Assembly (NCBI RefSeq): GCF_011397635.1
Contig: NC_064753.1
Location: forward strand, 40,777,822-40,841,821
Source: Epinephelus fuscoguttatus
Lineage: Eukaryota; Chordata; Actinopteri; Perciformes; Serranidae
Length of the DNA stretch: 64,000 nucleotides
Direction: 5' to 3'
Positions within the stretch are counted from its first letter, which is position 1, and every line of letters starts with the position of its first letter. The translations under genes and the position numbers were made by a program. The notes under the pieces are model-generated. The model was not told the DNA's origin and made no database searches. It saw only the letters and a program-made list of their open reading frames with translations. Of this stretch, positions 1 to 9,912 are shown piece by piece.

Positions 1-830
1 CGAAGTATTTTTGAACCAGTTACCGATATTGATATTTGTGCATTAAAAAAAATCAATAATAATTAATCAACCAATATAAATAAAACGGAACTAAAACAAT
101 AAATAAATAAAAGGATTAAAAGAAATAATCCAATAAAAATGTTGTACACAACTCATAAAAACATTTTTGATAGGATTCCTTTTAAATTTGTTGTTTGAAC
201 TTGGGACCAAGAGAATAATGACTCTGTTTCAAAGGAAATATTTATTGGGCCACAGTAACGACCTTACGCCACTGATCTACATAGGAAGCAGGCTGTCATC
301 CACGGAGTCCACCATGTTGTTCTACAGTAGCCCAGAATGGACAAACCTACTCTAGATGGGGTTTTCTTGTCAGCCACAGGAGGTCACCTACCTGTTTGGC
401 ACATGAGAGAAGTTTCAGTTGTTTGCAGTCTGCAACCTCGGTGCTTGATGCCACCAAATCCTCCACACTAGGCCTTTAATTTGCTCTACAATGTTTTGTC
501 TGCAAAACTCACCTCTCTTCGAATCCACAAACATGTTATGTTTTATTTAATGGTTAAATCCAGTTTGAAACATCATGAGCAGTTGATTTAAACAGTGTTT
601 AAGACGACATGATGTGAATCCGTCAGTATACAATGATGCAGCATTTTCATTTGCGTGCCTCCTGGTGCCTCTTGGGCAAATTATATCTATATGTTTCAGA
701 TGTGTAGGTAAATTTATGCTTGATTTGCCAACAGTCAAATGGTTCCTGGAGACGGTGCAGATTTAGGTGTGTCTACTAGTCAAATGATTGTTTTGAAATG
801 TGGAACTCAAAGTAGTGAAGTCAGCTGGGT
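1..830. other. Upstream intergenic DNA, no gene seen
   Basis: I see no exon or long reading frame here. The first 170 bases are very A/T-rich. The stretch from about 215 to 480 is a dispersed repeat described separately. The rest is unassigned. Confidence 0.6.
215..480. repeat. Dispersed teleost repeat, copy 1
   Basis: The block around 395-480 (TTTGGCACATGAGAGAAG, then 'TTTCAGTTGTTTGCAGTCTGC', then 'GATGCCACCAAATCC' and 'CCTTTAA') matches diverged copies at about 10425-10480 and 34245-34350, which share 'CGCTTGGCACACA(A/G)GAGAAGTTTCA'. I recall this sequence as a very common non-coding repeat in fish genomes. I cannot give a family name from sequence alone. Confidence 0.55.
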
Positions 831-896
831 GCTGAAGGCTCATCGAGCAGCAGGTGTATCTCACTGAGCAGCAACTACAAATCAGCATCAGGGCAG
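830..896 (+). other. Possible non-coding first exon of the lectin gene
   Basis: A good donor, GGGCAG|GTAAGAGC, lies at 896/897. A moderate acceptor with a pyrimidine run ending in AAACAG lies near 1072-1077, upstream of the coding start at 1123. A spliced leader exon ending at 896 would be an alternative to direct transcription from the TATA element at 1032. The exon start is a guess, because I see nothing that marks its 5' end. Confidence 0.25.
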
Positions 897-1031
897 GTAA
901 GAGCTAACTATGGATTTAATTTATTAATGTCATTTAGTGTATTTATGGTCCTTTACAGGCCATTTACAGCTTTACATATGCCATTGTTATTTTGATAAGA
1001 AATTATAGTCACGTCTGTCATCTGCCAAAGA

Positions 1032-1037
1032 TATAAA
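1032..1037 (+). promoter_or_regulatory. Candidate TATA box of the lectin gene
   Basis: TATAAA sits 91 bases upstream of the predicted start codon, in a plausible position for a start site near 1060 and a short leader. Its role is inferred from spacing only. A spliced leader exon ending at 896 is the competing model. Confidence 0.4.
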
Positions 1038-1081
1038 GCAATTTAAAAAAAAAGTTTGTTCTCACTACAAACAGTAACAGC

Positions 1082-1123
1082 ATGTTTCAATGTGATGCCG
1101 TCTATACAACAGAATTCTGGTAA
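1082..1123 (+). promoter_or_regulatory. Upstream ORF with its stop overlapping the lectin start codon
   Basis: An ATG at 1082 opens a 13-codon frame that ends in TAA at 1121-1123. The last base of that stop is the first base of the main ATG, giving TAATG. If the transcript begins upstream of 1082, ribosomes would meet this frame first, and the overlap would favour termination followed by reinitiation. The sequence is certain; the translational role is inference. Confidence 0.4.
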
Positions 1124-1274
1124 TGAAGATGAGGAGCGGCCTCTCCGGACCCTTTCTCCTCCTCCTCCTCCTCCTCTGCAATACAGAGCCTGGACGGGGA
1201 TCAGTGGTGTCGAGAAAGTACTCATACATCCATCACTATTACACCTGGCAGCAGGCTCAAAGCTACTGCAGGAG
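1123..1274 (+). CDS. Lectin exon 1: signal peptide and start of CTLD1
   Basis: This exon encodes residues 1-50 plus two bases of codon 51. It contains MKMRSG, a poly-Leu core and the CTLD opening 'YYTWQQAQSYCR'. It ends AGGAG|GTGGGG, leaving phase 2. The ATG at 1123 is chosen because it gives a complete signal peptide. Confidence 0.8.
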
Positions 1275-4200
1275 GTGGGGGTTTATTTCTCTTATTCACA
1301 TCGTCATCAGTAACTATTACACGTTAGAATTAGTAGTGAGGATTATACAAGGCGAGGCTTGAAACTAACACTGATAAACTGCATAGATTAAAAGCTATAG
1401 ATAAACAGACATAACTCTTGTCTCAATAAACAGTGGAACGCGATTTGTTGTTGTAACTTTTGTGATCCCTTTATGTTTCATTTAGTCCCATCATTGGTTC
1501 GACATTTAGATTTGTCCAATACTACCGGACCCTACCCACTCCCCCTCTGCATGTAGTCACCTTCACAGCTTAATGGAGCACCTTACATCAAGGTGTAAGG
1601 TGTCAATACAATGGAAAAAGGTGCTGTCATTATATTTGGTAACCATGGAGAAAAGTAAAATTACTCATATTTTACGTTCTTTATATGTATGTGTATAACT
1701 TTGATCTGATTCATGGTGCTGTTAAGAGGAATTTTGGTTGTGTATAGTAGCCTTTTGCCATTACAATATATGAATGAATCGATAAATAAGTGAATGAATA
1801 AATAGATATTACGTAAAAGGTTATAAAACTTCACTGGTGACATTCCTTGTCTTTTATTTTCATAAACATCCTCTCGTGTTTCACTCTGTTTATAAGCCGC
1901 TCAGACAGTTCCTGTGACACTTCACTATAAAATAAACACGACTACTGTTTTATAGAGACTAGAGAGGTGCATGTTTTAATGGTGTTTATTTTAGTCAAAA
2001 AAACCTTGCAACAACTTCAGATTGTTCAGAACTCAGCCACAAGGCTTTTAACCAAAACTAAGAAGTCCGACCACATCACACCAGTTTTAGCCTCTTTCGT
2101 TTTTCTTTCTGTCTTAGGATTGACTTTAAAATCTTATTGATTACTTTTAAGGCTCTTCGTGGCTCTAGATTACATTTCAGACCTGTTAGTCCCTTATGAA
2201 CGTCTGCGTAGTTTGAGATCCTCGGTCAGAGGTCGTCTGCATGTCTCAGAGTCCACGCTGAAGACCAAAGGGGACAGACCTTTTGCAATCAGGGCCCAGA
2301 AACTCTGGAATAACCTGCCCGAGGATATAAGGCTGTCTGAATCACTGGCTTCATTCAAGTCTCTCCTAAAAACGTACTTCTATGGAGAAGCATACCCTTA
2401 CTTTATCTGAGCTATCTATTTTTTATTGCTATCTTATTGATTTTATTTCCAATTTATTATCTTGATATTAGTTTTGGCCTTTCTTATTTTATCTTTTACT
2501 TTGGTGACTCTTTATTATGTTATTTGTTTTATTCTCCTTGTGTTTTAAATGTGTTTAGTTTTATTGTAAAGCACTTTGTAACGATGTTTTGAAAGGTGTT
2601 ATATAAACAAAGTTTGTCATTATATTATTATTGTTATATTTGATCCTAAATACAGTGCATTTAAGATGTTAATGTCTGTATGACAATATTAAATGTCTGT
2701 CTTAGTCTGAGCAGTAGATGTTTGTAAGGGTAGTCGCGTGGAACTTTTGTACAGCACTTCCTCCATGACAAACACAGTTCTGCATCAAGTCGGCATCAGT
2801 GCAGGCTCGCTATTGGAGGGTTTTCTAACCCACTTGCACTCCTCCCTAGTTGGTATGGGATGACACTGAATGTGGTGGACTGTACGTGTGAACATGTAAA
2901 CAGTGAAAATGGGTAGGGAGATGGTGTATGGGATGGTTACAGAAAGGCCCTTGGGTCAGTGCCCCTCCACATCAAACTATGACATTCTAGATACCCTCCA
3001 ATGTTGCTTTTAGATGTAGAGGGACGGCATGTCAATGTGCGATCGGTACATGCATTTTATCTGTTCAAAATCAGCATTGGTTTTCATAGGTACTGAACAG
3101 CTTCCACTTATTAAATGCATATACAGTAGTCTCTTTTCAAAATAAACCCAGAATGTATGTAAAAAACTTTAGGTTTACTTCCTTAAGTCTAGGCAACAAA
3201 AGTACGTGATTAGGTTTATAAAAAACATTGTGGTTTGGCTTAAAATAAGTATGTTTGTTACTGACATACACGTGACATATGTCACATGACATACATAGCG
3301 TTGCCTTTTGGTTTTACACAGGAAACAAACAACAGTCCAGGTGAAAGTCCAAGGTCTGTTTGACCCATCCACCTCCCCTCCTGCTTTTTCTACATGGTCT
3401 TTCTCACTCTTAATACTACGGCAGTTGCTCAGACTGTCAAAAATGCTGCTGCTGATGCACGGTGCCCCTGTGCATCAGTATCTGACTCCGAGGGCCACTG
3501 ACTAAGCGCTGGTATTTAATGAGTGAGCAGTACTGTTAGTATAATTTTGTTTTTAGCCACTTGTATTCTGAAAAATAACTTTGCAAATAAAACTGTCTAT
3601 TTATTTATTTATTTTTTGTTTGAATAGGTCAACTTTCTACAGTGACTTGGCCACCATCTATACGCAGTCAGATGAAAACCAGATCAACATGAGGCAGTAT
3701 CATGCATGGATCGGCTTTTACAGAAACACACCCGACTCCTCTTGGACTTGGACTTGGAGCGGCTGGTCATCCTTGACCTCGTACAACAACTTTGACAACT
3801 GGGCACAAAATGAGCCACACAATAGCGAAACTTGTGCTACTGTCTATTACGACAACATAAAGTAAGTGGATATTGTTCTTTTACAGGCTAAAACCATGTT
3901 TTTGTATGTTAGGAAGCTTATATGTGATTTATCAATTTTCTCAAGCAGCCACTTATAATAAATAATAATAATATATATTTATATATTTATATAGCGCTTT
4001 TATAGCTCTCAAAGACGCTTTACATTTAAAACAAAGAAAAGAAATGCATACAAAAAAAGGGGGGGGGTACATGAGAAACAGAGAACGAAAAGCTCATGTT
4101 TAAAGGAGTGATTTGAAGGTGGATGGATCTGGACAGTCACGGATGTGTATAGGGAGGGTGTTCCAGAGGGAGGGGGCAGCTGTGAAGAAGGCTCTATCGC

Positions 4201-7200
4201 CCCAGATCCCATTCCATTTCATAACTTGAAACATTTTTATCTGCTGGTGTTGTTAAAGTTATCACTGTGTGGTAGTGGAGGTGTGAGAAATATAAGGATA
4301 AGTGTTAACAAGCTGATTTTCATGATGTGTAGAAAATGATGGCTGTCAGGAGCTCAGTACGCTGCACTTAAAGGCACCGAAAACCTTTCCAACCAACTTC
4401 TAATCATGAGCGACAGGGTCACAATTATCTGCCAACGTTAGAACAGATATTATTAGATTGACATGTGGATTTGTTTTCTTTTTACATGGTCAGAATCGTT
4501 GGCTTTAGGAAGATTAACATGCAAATGGGCAGAACATTACATTGTTATATTCCTTTCAATGTTCTGATTGTGTGACTTTGACATTATTGGAGATGTTTGT
4601 TGAATATTTGTCCATCTGTTGTTGGTCCCAAGGTTTTTTTTAGGTCCATTGTTCTGTATGACTTGGCAGCATTTCCATATTCACTGGTATTTTCTGTATT
4701 TCCATTGTGTTACTGAAAGATGCATGTGTCTTTATATTAAGGGTGCAAATCATACACTGGAGTAATGTTTTATTAATGCACGACTCATAATTATTTTAAG
4801 GGAAACTTCTGTTTTCTTTAACCTGGACCCCTTTTTCCCATTTTTTTGTATCCAAGTGACTATTGGAGACAACAATTTTGAAATACGTTCATAAAAGGCC
4901 TTGTTTTTGCCACTGACAGGCTCAGATTGTTATTAGAAGTGTTTGAAACATTACAGAAATGACCGTACAGAGAAATTAAAGGTTTTTCCTTACCTTTCAC
5001 TGGTTTGTTATTGTGACCAAATCTCGCTAAAGGACAAGTCTCGTTCTGAAATCTCACGAGAGGAACGATGGAAACGAAAGTGACAGTTGGAGAGAGGAGT
5101 GCCGGAAAGACGTAGTTTGGTTTTATCCAAAAGAAATTCAATGTCATGGCTGAATATTCAGCTACTACAATGTGGAAAAGTCTGTGAGATTTCAGAACCA
5201 GACTTTGTTAGAAAAAACAACAAACAGACCAGATCAACAAAAGGTAAAGAAAAAAGCAGCATTTCTCTGTAGAGTCTTTTCCATAGTATTGTCAGACGCT
5301 AACACTAACAATCCAAGCCTGTCAGTGGCAAAAACAAGCACTTTTACTGGACGTAAATTGATAGTACACAGATGCCTGTAGGAATTACATTGCAGCATGT
5401 TTTGCTACAGTGGTCTCTGGACCCATTTTAAAAATGGTCTAAAAAAATTGTCTCCATTAGTCACTTAGACATAAACATGAAACATGTCCAGGTTACAAAG
5501 TACCAAAGATTCCCTTTTATGCATGATTTAAATCAATGTATGTTTCAAGTAATTGAATCAGCATTTCTTAATTGATCTGTTAACTAATCACATAAAGTCA
5601 TGGTAACTTGAATTTTGTTACTGGGGAACAGGAATGCCTGATACATCCTGCATTAATTCATGCTTTAAACCATCATGAGTCATGTATTAGTGAAGTATTA
5701 CTTGAGAACATGAGTCACAACCTTGTTATGAAATGTTGCCCAAAATCATCAGAAACACTGACGCGGCCTTACATGACTAACACAGTCACGTGTAAACACT
5801 TAGGAAAAGTTTTTCTTATGCAAAGGATAAATTGAGTTTATGCATCAGATTTTGTTGTTCTTGTTTCTCTTTGAAGGTTCTATGGCCACGAGTGTGGTGG
5901 ATATTTTTTCTTCTTTTGTCATAAGCACCCCTTCAACCCTTTGAAATACACTTTTGTACCAAAGTCAATGTCATGGTCTGATGCCCGGCGGTACTGCCAG
6001 AGTCTGTTAGGTGATCTGGCAACTTTCACGAACATCTCCTTTGTGAGCTCAGCTGTCTATCATCGGGACTTTCCAGTCTGGACTGGACTGCACAGAGATG
6101 GTAAGACAAACACGATCACAACCTGTCATGCTCTCATTAGCTACCGATGTAAATTTAGCCTATAAACTCATTCATTTTCTATGATGGGCCCAAATCTGTT
6201 AAGTCAGTATCTCAAGTAGCTAAACATTCATCTCACTCAGCTCTCTCAGGAGTCAGATATTATTCTGTAGCTTTGTGCTGATACACATCTGGACACACAA
6301 AGTTTAATATATGGTAGCAAGATTGAGCTAAATGTGCTACTGATATTGATAGAGCCACAGGCAACCATCATGCAACAGCAATGAGCCATTTAATGACCTA
6401 AAGACGTATTTCACTGCTGGAAAGATGGTCTTTTCATAAAACTGGGCTGTCTATGCAGTAGACAGAAGCAAAAATGTAAAAAAATTGGTGCTACATGATC
6501 AGAGAAAACAGAGGAAACAGGCTGTGGCAGTTGCTTTTGCTCAAGAGATAGAAAACCTACGACTATCAGAATGCACTCCACCTCACCGGACCAATAAATG
6601 CTCCCGCTGGTGCGTGATGTAATGCAATCTTGGCTGTTTAACTACAGCAGACAATATGGCAGGTTTCAAATAATTTCCAGAAAGCTAACAGCCTGTTATT
6701 CTCATATTACAGCCAAACAGTGCACTGAAATATGTTTCTGAAAACATTTCTGGTTAGAAATAGGCAACACAGAAACTTGGGCTTATATTTGATCAGCACT
6801 GCCTAGTTTTACTGTTTGATTGGAGTTAGGGTTGCGTTTGAGCAACAGAAATGGAGGCAGGAGTCTCATGATCCACGTCTATAGTCATTTCTGTAGTGAT
6901 GGGCATATGAAAATGCAGAAGCACAATCTGTAGTTTAAGCAACAGCCCTAGAGCCAGCAAAAATCCACCAGAGGGGGTTTGAGCTGGGTGATGAGCAGGG
7001 AGATCTGAGCGCTGGTAAGATGGAGAAAAGTTTACCATAGTTGATTTACACATACAGTACCACCCAGGCCGTTATGATACAAAGCTGGTTGAAAACTGGC
7101 AAAGCAATGTGCAATGTGCCAAGGGTAGACAAAGGAGTTGAGCATGCTAAAATAAATGTATTCTACCTCTTGAAACATGCAGAAGGTCATAATGTTTTTT

Positions 7201-9912
7201 TGTTTTTTTCCTGTTTTCTTGCTCGGTACAATTCACCCCTTCCCGTGAAGCTGATGCTGCGATGCATAGTTGACTTTCTGACAAACAGTTAACAGGCAGA
7301 CTTTCTCCTTACCTCAAGTTTCAAATCTGCTCTGCAGGGGGAATATGGAAGTGGAGCGCCGGGGTGTCGGAGTACAGAAAGTGGGCATCAGATGAGCCAG
7401 GGAACAACGGAGACTGTGTCACCATCTCCTCTACGCAGAAAAAGATGGCTACCCAGGACTGCTCTGCCCGGTTTCCCTTTGTCTGCCTCAGGGACAACTT
7501 GGTTCTGGTGAAGGAGAACAAGACGTGGGAGGAGGCGCTGGAGCACTGCCGAGCCCTACGGTCACCCACCTATTACCACCTTCGCTACGAGCTGGTCAGC
7601 GTGCAATCTGGACAAGACCACAGCTACATCATAACCAGGATCATGGAGGCCGACACTGAGGAGGTGGGTTTATATTCAGTGACATGTGTAATACATGCTG
7701 AGATTGTTTTATAGGTGCTATTTATTAGGGTGCAACAACAGACTACGCATCTCCACTGCACCGCTACCCATTTGAAAATATGAATTAATTTATAGCTAAA
7801 AACAGGAAGCGGGGGCTCTTTATCAGATTTCAGGCGCCGTGCATCATGAATCATTCTTATTTACTATACGGAGTGCACTTTATTTACTTTGACACTACAC
7901 CTTCAATATGTGTGAATGGTGTAGTCATGCGACACATCTGACTTGAAAATGATGATTCATAAGTATCAGAAATCTCAATTTACTGCTCAGTGTTGTGTAC
8001 TGCCTGCAGAGCTCATCAGTCCTTCATTGGGCTTAACCTTACGGACAAAAAGTCAACCTGTCACTGTCACATTCACAGCAATAAATAGTAAAACCAGCAT
8101 GTTACTGGTCTGTGAGAGGAAACACAGGGAAACATTCAGACTCCACACACAAAGACCCCACTGAGAGTTGAATATGGGACTTCCTGGCTGAAGGTCCACA
8201 ACTACAGAATAACAGAATAATAATAGCTTTTAACAGCTTTTAGCTACAGCTGGTGCAATAAAATTATTGAGCACTGGTCCCTGATAGATAACATTAAAGA
8301 AATATGAAATATAAATGAAAGTAAAGAGATCATCCAGAGAAGATGTTGCAGTTGGTATCACTCCCAACTCATCAAATACTGACGCTGGGTCAGTGGCCCA
8401 TCAGCGTCAGACACTGGAGCACAGAGGCACCATGTAGCAGTAGTATTGGACACATTTCTTGATGCTTTGGACAAGACAGACAGTGTGCATAGGGTGGTTG
8501 GAAGCAGAGGTGGACTGGTCAAACAAACTGCGGACTTTGACCCGGGAGCCTGCTGTTCATGCCCCATTTGAAATTTGAAAGTGAGTTATTTCAAGCGCAC
8601 CACAGCGTGCTAATATGTGTAGGATTCTGTGCTTGTTATGTATGTCACATGACGTTATATTATGTTGGTAACAAACTTGCTTATTGTAAGCCAAACTGTA
8701 ATGTTTTTTCTAAACCTAGCCACGTATTTTTGTTGCTTAAACCTAAAAAAAACCCGTTTTTTTTTTAACCTATGTTTTTAATTTATTTTGAAAGGAGACT
8801 GTATGCATTTAATAAAACTGTGAAAACTGAAGTTTATTTTGAAAAGCCACAATGAATATAATGAGTGGGCAGTCGCCTCACAGCAAGAGGGTTGCCGGTT
8901 CGATCCCGGGTGTGGGAGCCCTTCTGTGCAGAGTTTGCATGTTCTCCCTGTGTCAGCGTGGGTTCTCTCCGGGCACTCCAGCTTCCTCCCACAGTCCAAA
9001 GACATGCAGGTTAATTGGTGACTCTAAATTGTCCGTAGGTGTGAATGTGAGTGTGAATGGTTGTCTGTCTCTATGTGTCAGCCCTGTGATAGTCTGGTGA
9101 CCTGTCCAGGGTGTACCCTGCCTCTCACCCAGTGTCAGCTGGGATAGGCTCCAGCCCCCCCACGACCCTCAAGAGGATGAAGCGGTGAGAAGATGAATGA
9201 ATGAATGAATATAATGAGTGTAAACTGACATGCCGTCCTTGAACGTCCAAGGCTGACGTATATTTTGAGGTGTGACAAAGCTTGGATATTTGACTAGTGA
9301 GAATGTGCTGTCTCATAATACATTCATGTCACGCTCAAGATTAAAAAATACAGGCTGTTGATGATGATTATTTCAAGTACTGATTACCAGACAAGATGGT
9401 TCCCATTTATTCCAGGGAGAGCCTCTCACTCAGAACATATGCTTCTTTGCTGTGCGGCCTGCTGCATCTGCTCATTGGCATCTCTCTTTCCACTGCTCAT
9501 CAGAATAGCCCATAAACTTTACACTGACATTACATCATGCTCACAAAAAGCTTCCTAGGCTCATGAAATGTACAATTATCGAACCTTCATGAAAATTAAC
9601 AGTACAAATAGTTATAATTGACCTTCTTTGCAGTTTTATAGACGTCTCTTTTATGTAGTGGTCTATGGGGAAATGCTTTGAGAGCAGCAGGTGGAGGTTA
9701 ACGAGCTGTTTCCTCCACAGGTGTGGGCAGGCCTGCGTTTCCTGGCCGGTCATTGGCTGTGGGTGAACTCTGTGAGTATGTCATACTCTGATCTGCCCGT
9801 CTGCCCCCCCGAGGGGCAGCACTGTGGAGCCTTATCCAAGAATGACACGGGCAGTATGAAGATCATAGACTGTGCTGAGAGGAGGAACTTCCTGTGCTAT
9901 AGTACATCCTGA
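1123..9912 (+). CDS. Secreted protein with three C-type lectin-like domains (five exons)
   Basis: The model joins 1123-1274, 3628-3861, 5877-6100, 7338-7663 and 9721-9912; all junctions are GT/AG and in phase, giving 375 residues. Residues 1-26 form a signal peptide with an eight-residue Leu/Phe core. CTLD1 is about 31-143 (C49, C120, C135, C143; WIGF at 78-81), CTLD2 about 153-253 (C169, C230, C245, C253; WTGL; WKWS) and CTLD3 about 256-371 (C274, C347, C363, C371, with an extra C340). There is no transmembrane segment, so secretion is likely. The Ca/sugar motif reads EPH in CTLD1 and EPG in CTLD2 instead of EPN, and no typical WND is seen in CTLD1, so classical mannose binding is doubtful. 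The nearest family is the short fish 'macrophage mannose receptor 1-like' lectins. The ligand is unknown and an immune role is inference. No orthologue symbol is justified. Confidence 0.85.
2006..2640 (+). mobile_element. L2-like LINE 3' end, degenerate reverse transcriptase
   Basis: Translation from 2006 gives LQQLQIVQNSATRLLTKTKK followed by SDHITPVLAS. After frame breaks near 2100-2160 it continues as SDLLVPYERLRSLRSS and RPFAIRAQKLWNNLPEDIR, ending at the stop at 2410. This is the characteristic C-terminal end of fish L2/CR1-type reverse transcriptases. The 3' UTR ends with the typical 'AAAGCACTTTGTAACG' and 'TGTTATATAAACAAAGTTTG' tail and an ATT-rich run near 2625-2640. It is a 5'-truncated, broken copy in lectin intron 1. 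Confidence 0.8.
2641..3600. other. Lectin intron 1, no gene; repeat-like DNA
   Basis: No exon is visible. The segment 3170-3310 carries motifs (CAACAAAAGTACGTGATTAG; 'GTCACATGACATACATAG') that recur near 8640-8760 and 27600-27620, suggesting an old dispersed repeat. The rest is unassigned. Confidence 0.4.
3628..3861 (+). CDS. Lectin exon 2: body of CTLD1
   Basis: Acceptor TGAATAG|GTCAAC and donor ATAAA|GTAAGT. The exon completes codon 51 and runs to codon 129. It encodes YSDLATIY, the WIGF motif, a Trp-rich stretch (SSWTWTWSGW) and WAQNEPHN, which replaces the usual W..NEPN. It holds C120 of the inner disulfide. Confidence 0.85.
3943..4215. repeat. Dispersed fish repeat with GCGCTTT-type end
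   Basis: An ATAAT/TATATTTATAT run is followed by 'ATAGCGCTTTTATAGC' and 'TTTACATTTAAAAC', a G-run and 'GGGTGTTCCAGAGGGAGG'. I recall the same order in many fish loci. A related tail in the opposite sense lies at about 32258-32320 ('AAAGGCGCTTTACAAGTGC'). Its class is uncertain. It lies in lectin intron 2. Confidence 0.5.
4820..5494. mobile_element. 675-bp foldback (long inverted repeat) element
   Basis: The ends are AACCTGGAC at 4820 and GTCCAGGTT at 5494. The arms pair along most of their length, about 250 bases each: GTGACTATTGGAGACAA near 4856 with TTGTCTCCATTAGTCAC near 5448; 4900-4922 with 5316-5338, a perfect 23-base match; TTCTGAAATCTCAC at 5044 with its complement near 5184. About 120 bases of loop lie between. 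No clear target duplication or coding capacity is seen. It fits a non-autonomous foldback DNA transposon. It lies in lectin intron 2, 382 bases before exon 3. Confidence 0.75.
5877..6100 (+). CDS. Lectin exon 3: end of CTLD1 and start of CTLD2
   Basis: Acceptor TTGAAG|GTTCTA and donor AGATG|GTAAGA. It supplies HEC at C135 and FFFC at C143, closing CTLD1, then a nine-residue linker and 'KYTFVPKSMSWSDARRYC' opening CTLD2, and ends at FPVWTGLHRDG. It enters in phase 2 and leaves in phase 1. Each later domain is therefore split between exons rather than encoded by one. Confidence 0.85.
6405..7105. repeat. Dispersed repeat, copy A (paired with 30515-31215)
   Basis: Several blocks align in order with 30515-31215: 'CTGGAAAGATG(G/T)TCTTTTCAT', 'GTGCTACATGA(T/C)CAGAG', 'AGAATGCACT', 'GGGTGATGTAATGCAA' (here TGCGTGATGTAATGCAA), 'GATCTGAGC(G/A)CTGGTA' and 'GTTATGAT…CAAAGCTGG'. 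The copies are roughly 700 bases and clearly diverged. They have no long reading frame, so this is probably an old non-autonomous element. It lies in lectin intron 3. Confidence 0.65.
7338..7663 (+). CDS. Lectin exon 4: end of CTLD2 and start of CTLD3
   Basis: Acceptor CTGCAG|GGGGAA and donor GAGGAG|GTGGGT. It encodes GGIWKWSAGVSEYRKWASDE, then PGNNGDC, the closing 'CSARFPFVC' of CTLD2, and 'KTWEEALEHC' opening CTLD3. The EPG in place of EPN is plain here. It enters in phase 1 and leaves in phase 0. Confidence 0.9.
7664..8850. other. Lectin intron 4, mostly unassigned; repeat-like from about 8560
   Basis: No exon is seen. From about 8640 to 8830 the text 'TATGTATGTCACATGACG', 'TAAACCTAGCCACGTA' and 'GAAAGGAGACTGTATGCAT' resembles parts of the repeat at 10930-11060 ('TAAACCTAACCATGTG', 'GAAAGAGACTGTATGTAT'), so it is probably a diverged relative. 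The remainder shows nothing I can name. Confidence 0.4.
8851..9220 (+). mobile_element. 5'-truncated SINE-like insertion with 17-bp target-site duplication
   Basis: The insert 8868-9203 is flanked by identical 17-base copies, 8851-8867 and 9204-9220 (AATGAATATAATGAGTG). Near its 5' end it has 'GGTTCGATCCCGGG', a tRNA-type B box, then the widespread fish sequence containing 'CTTCCTCCCACAGTCCAAAG' and a GATAGGCTCCAGCCCCCC block. Its 3' end is an (ATGA)n run. A B box without an A box indicates 5' truncation. The duplication indicates LINE-mediated retroposition into lectin intron 4. Confidence 0.85.
9721..9912 (+). CDS. Lectin exon 5: end of CTLD3 and stop
   Basis: Acceptor TCCTCCACAG|GTGTGG, phase 0. 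It encodes VWAGLRF (the WIGL-like motif), WLWVNS, then C340, C347, C363 and the closing FLC371, and YSTS before TGA at 9910-9912. The domain end so close to the stop supports a complete, secreted protein. Confidence 0.85.
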   Translation: MWAGLRFLAGHWLWVNSVSMSYSDLPVCPPEGQHCGALSKNDTGSMKIIDCAERRNFLCYSTS

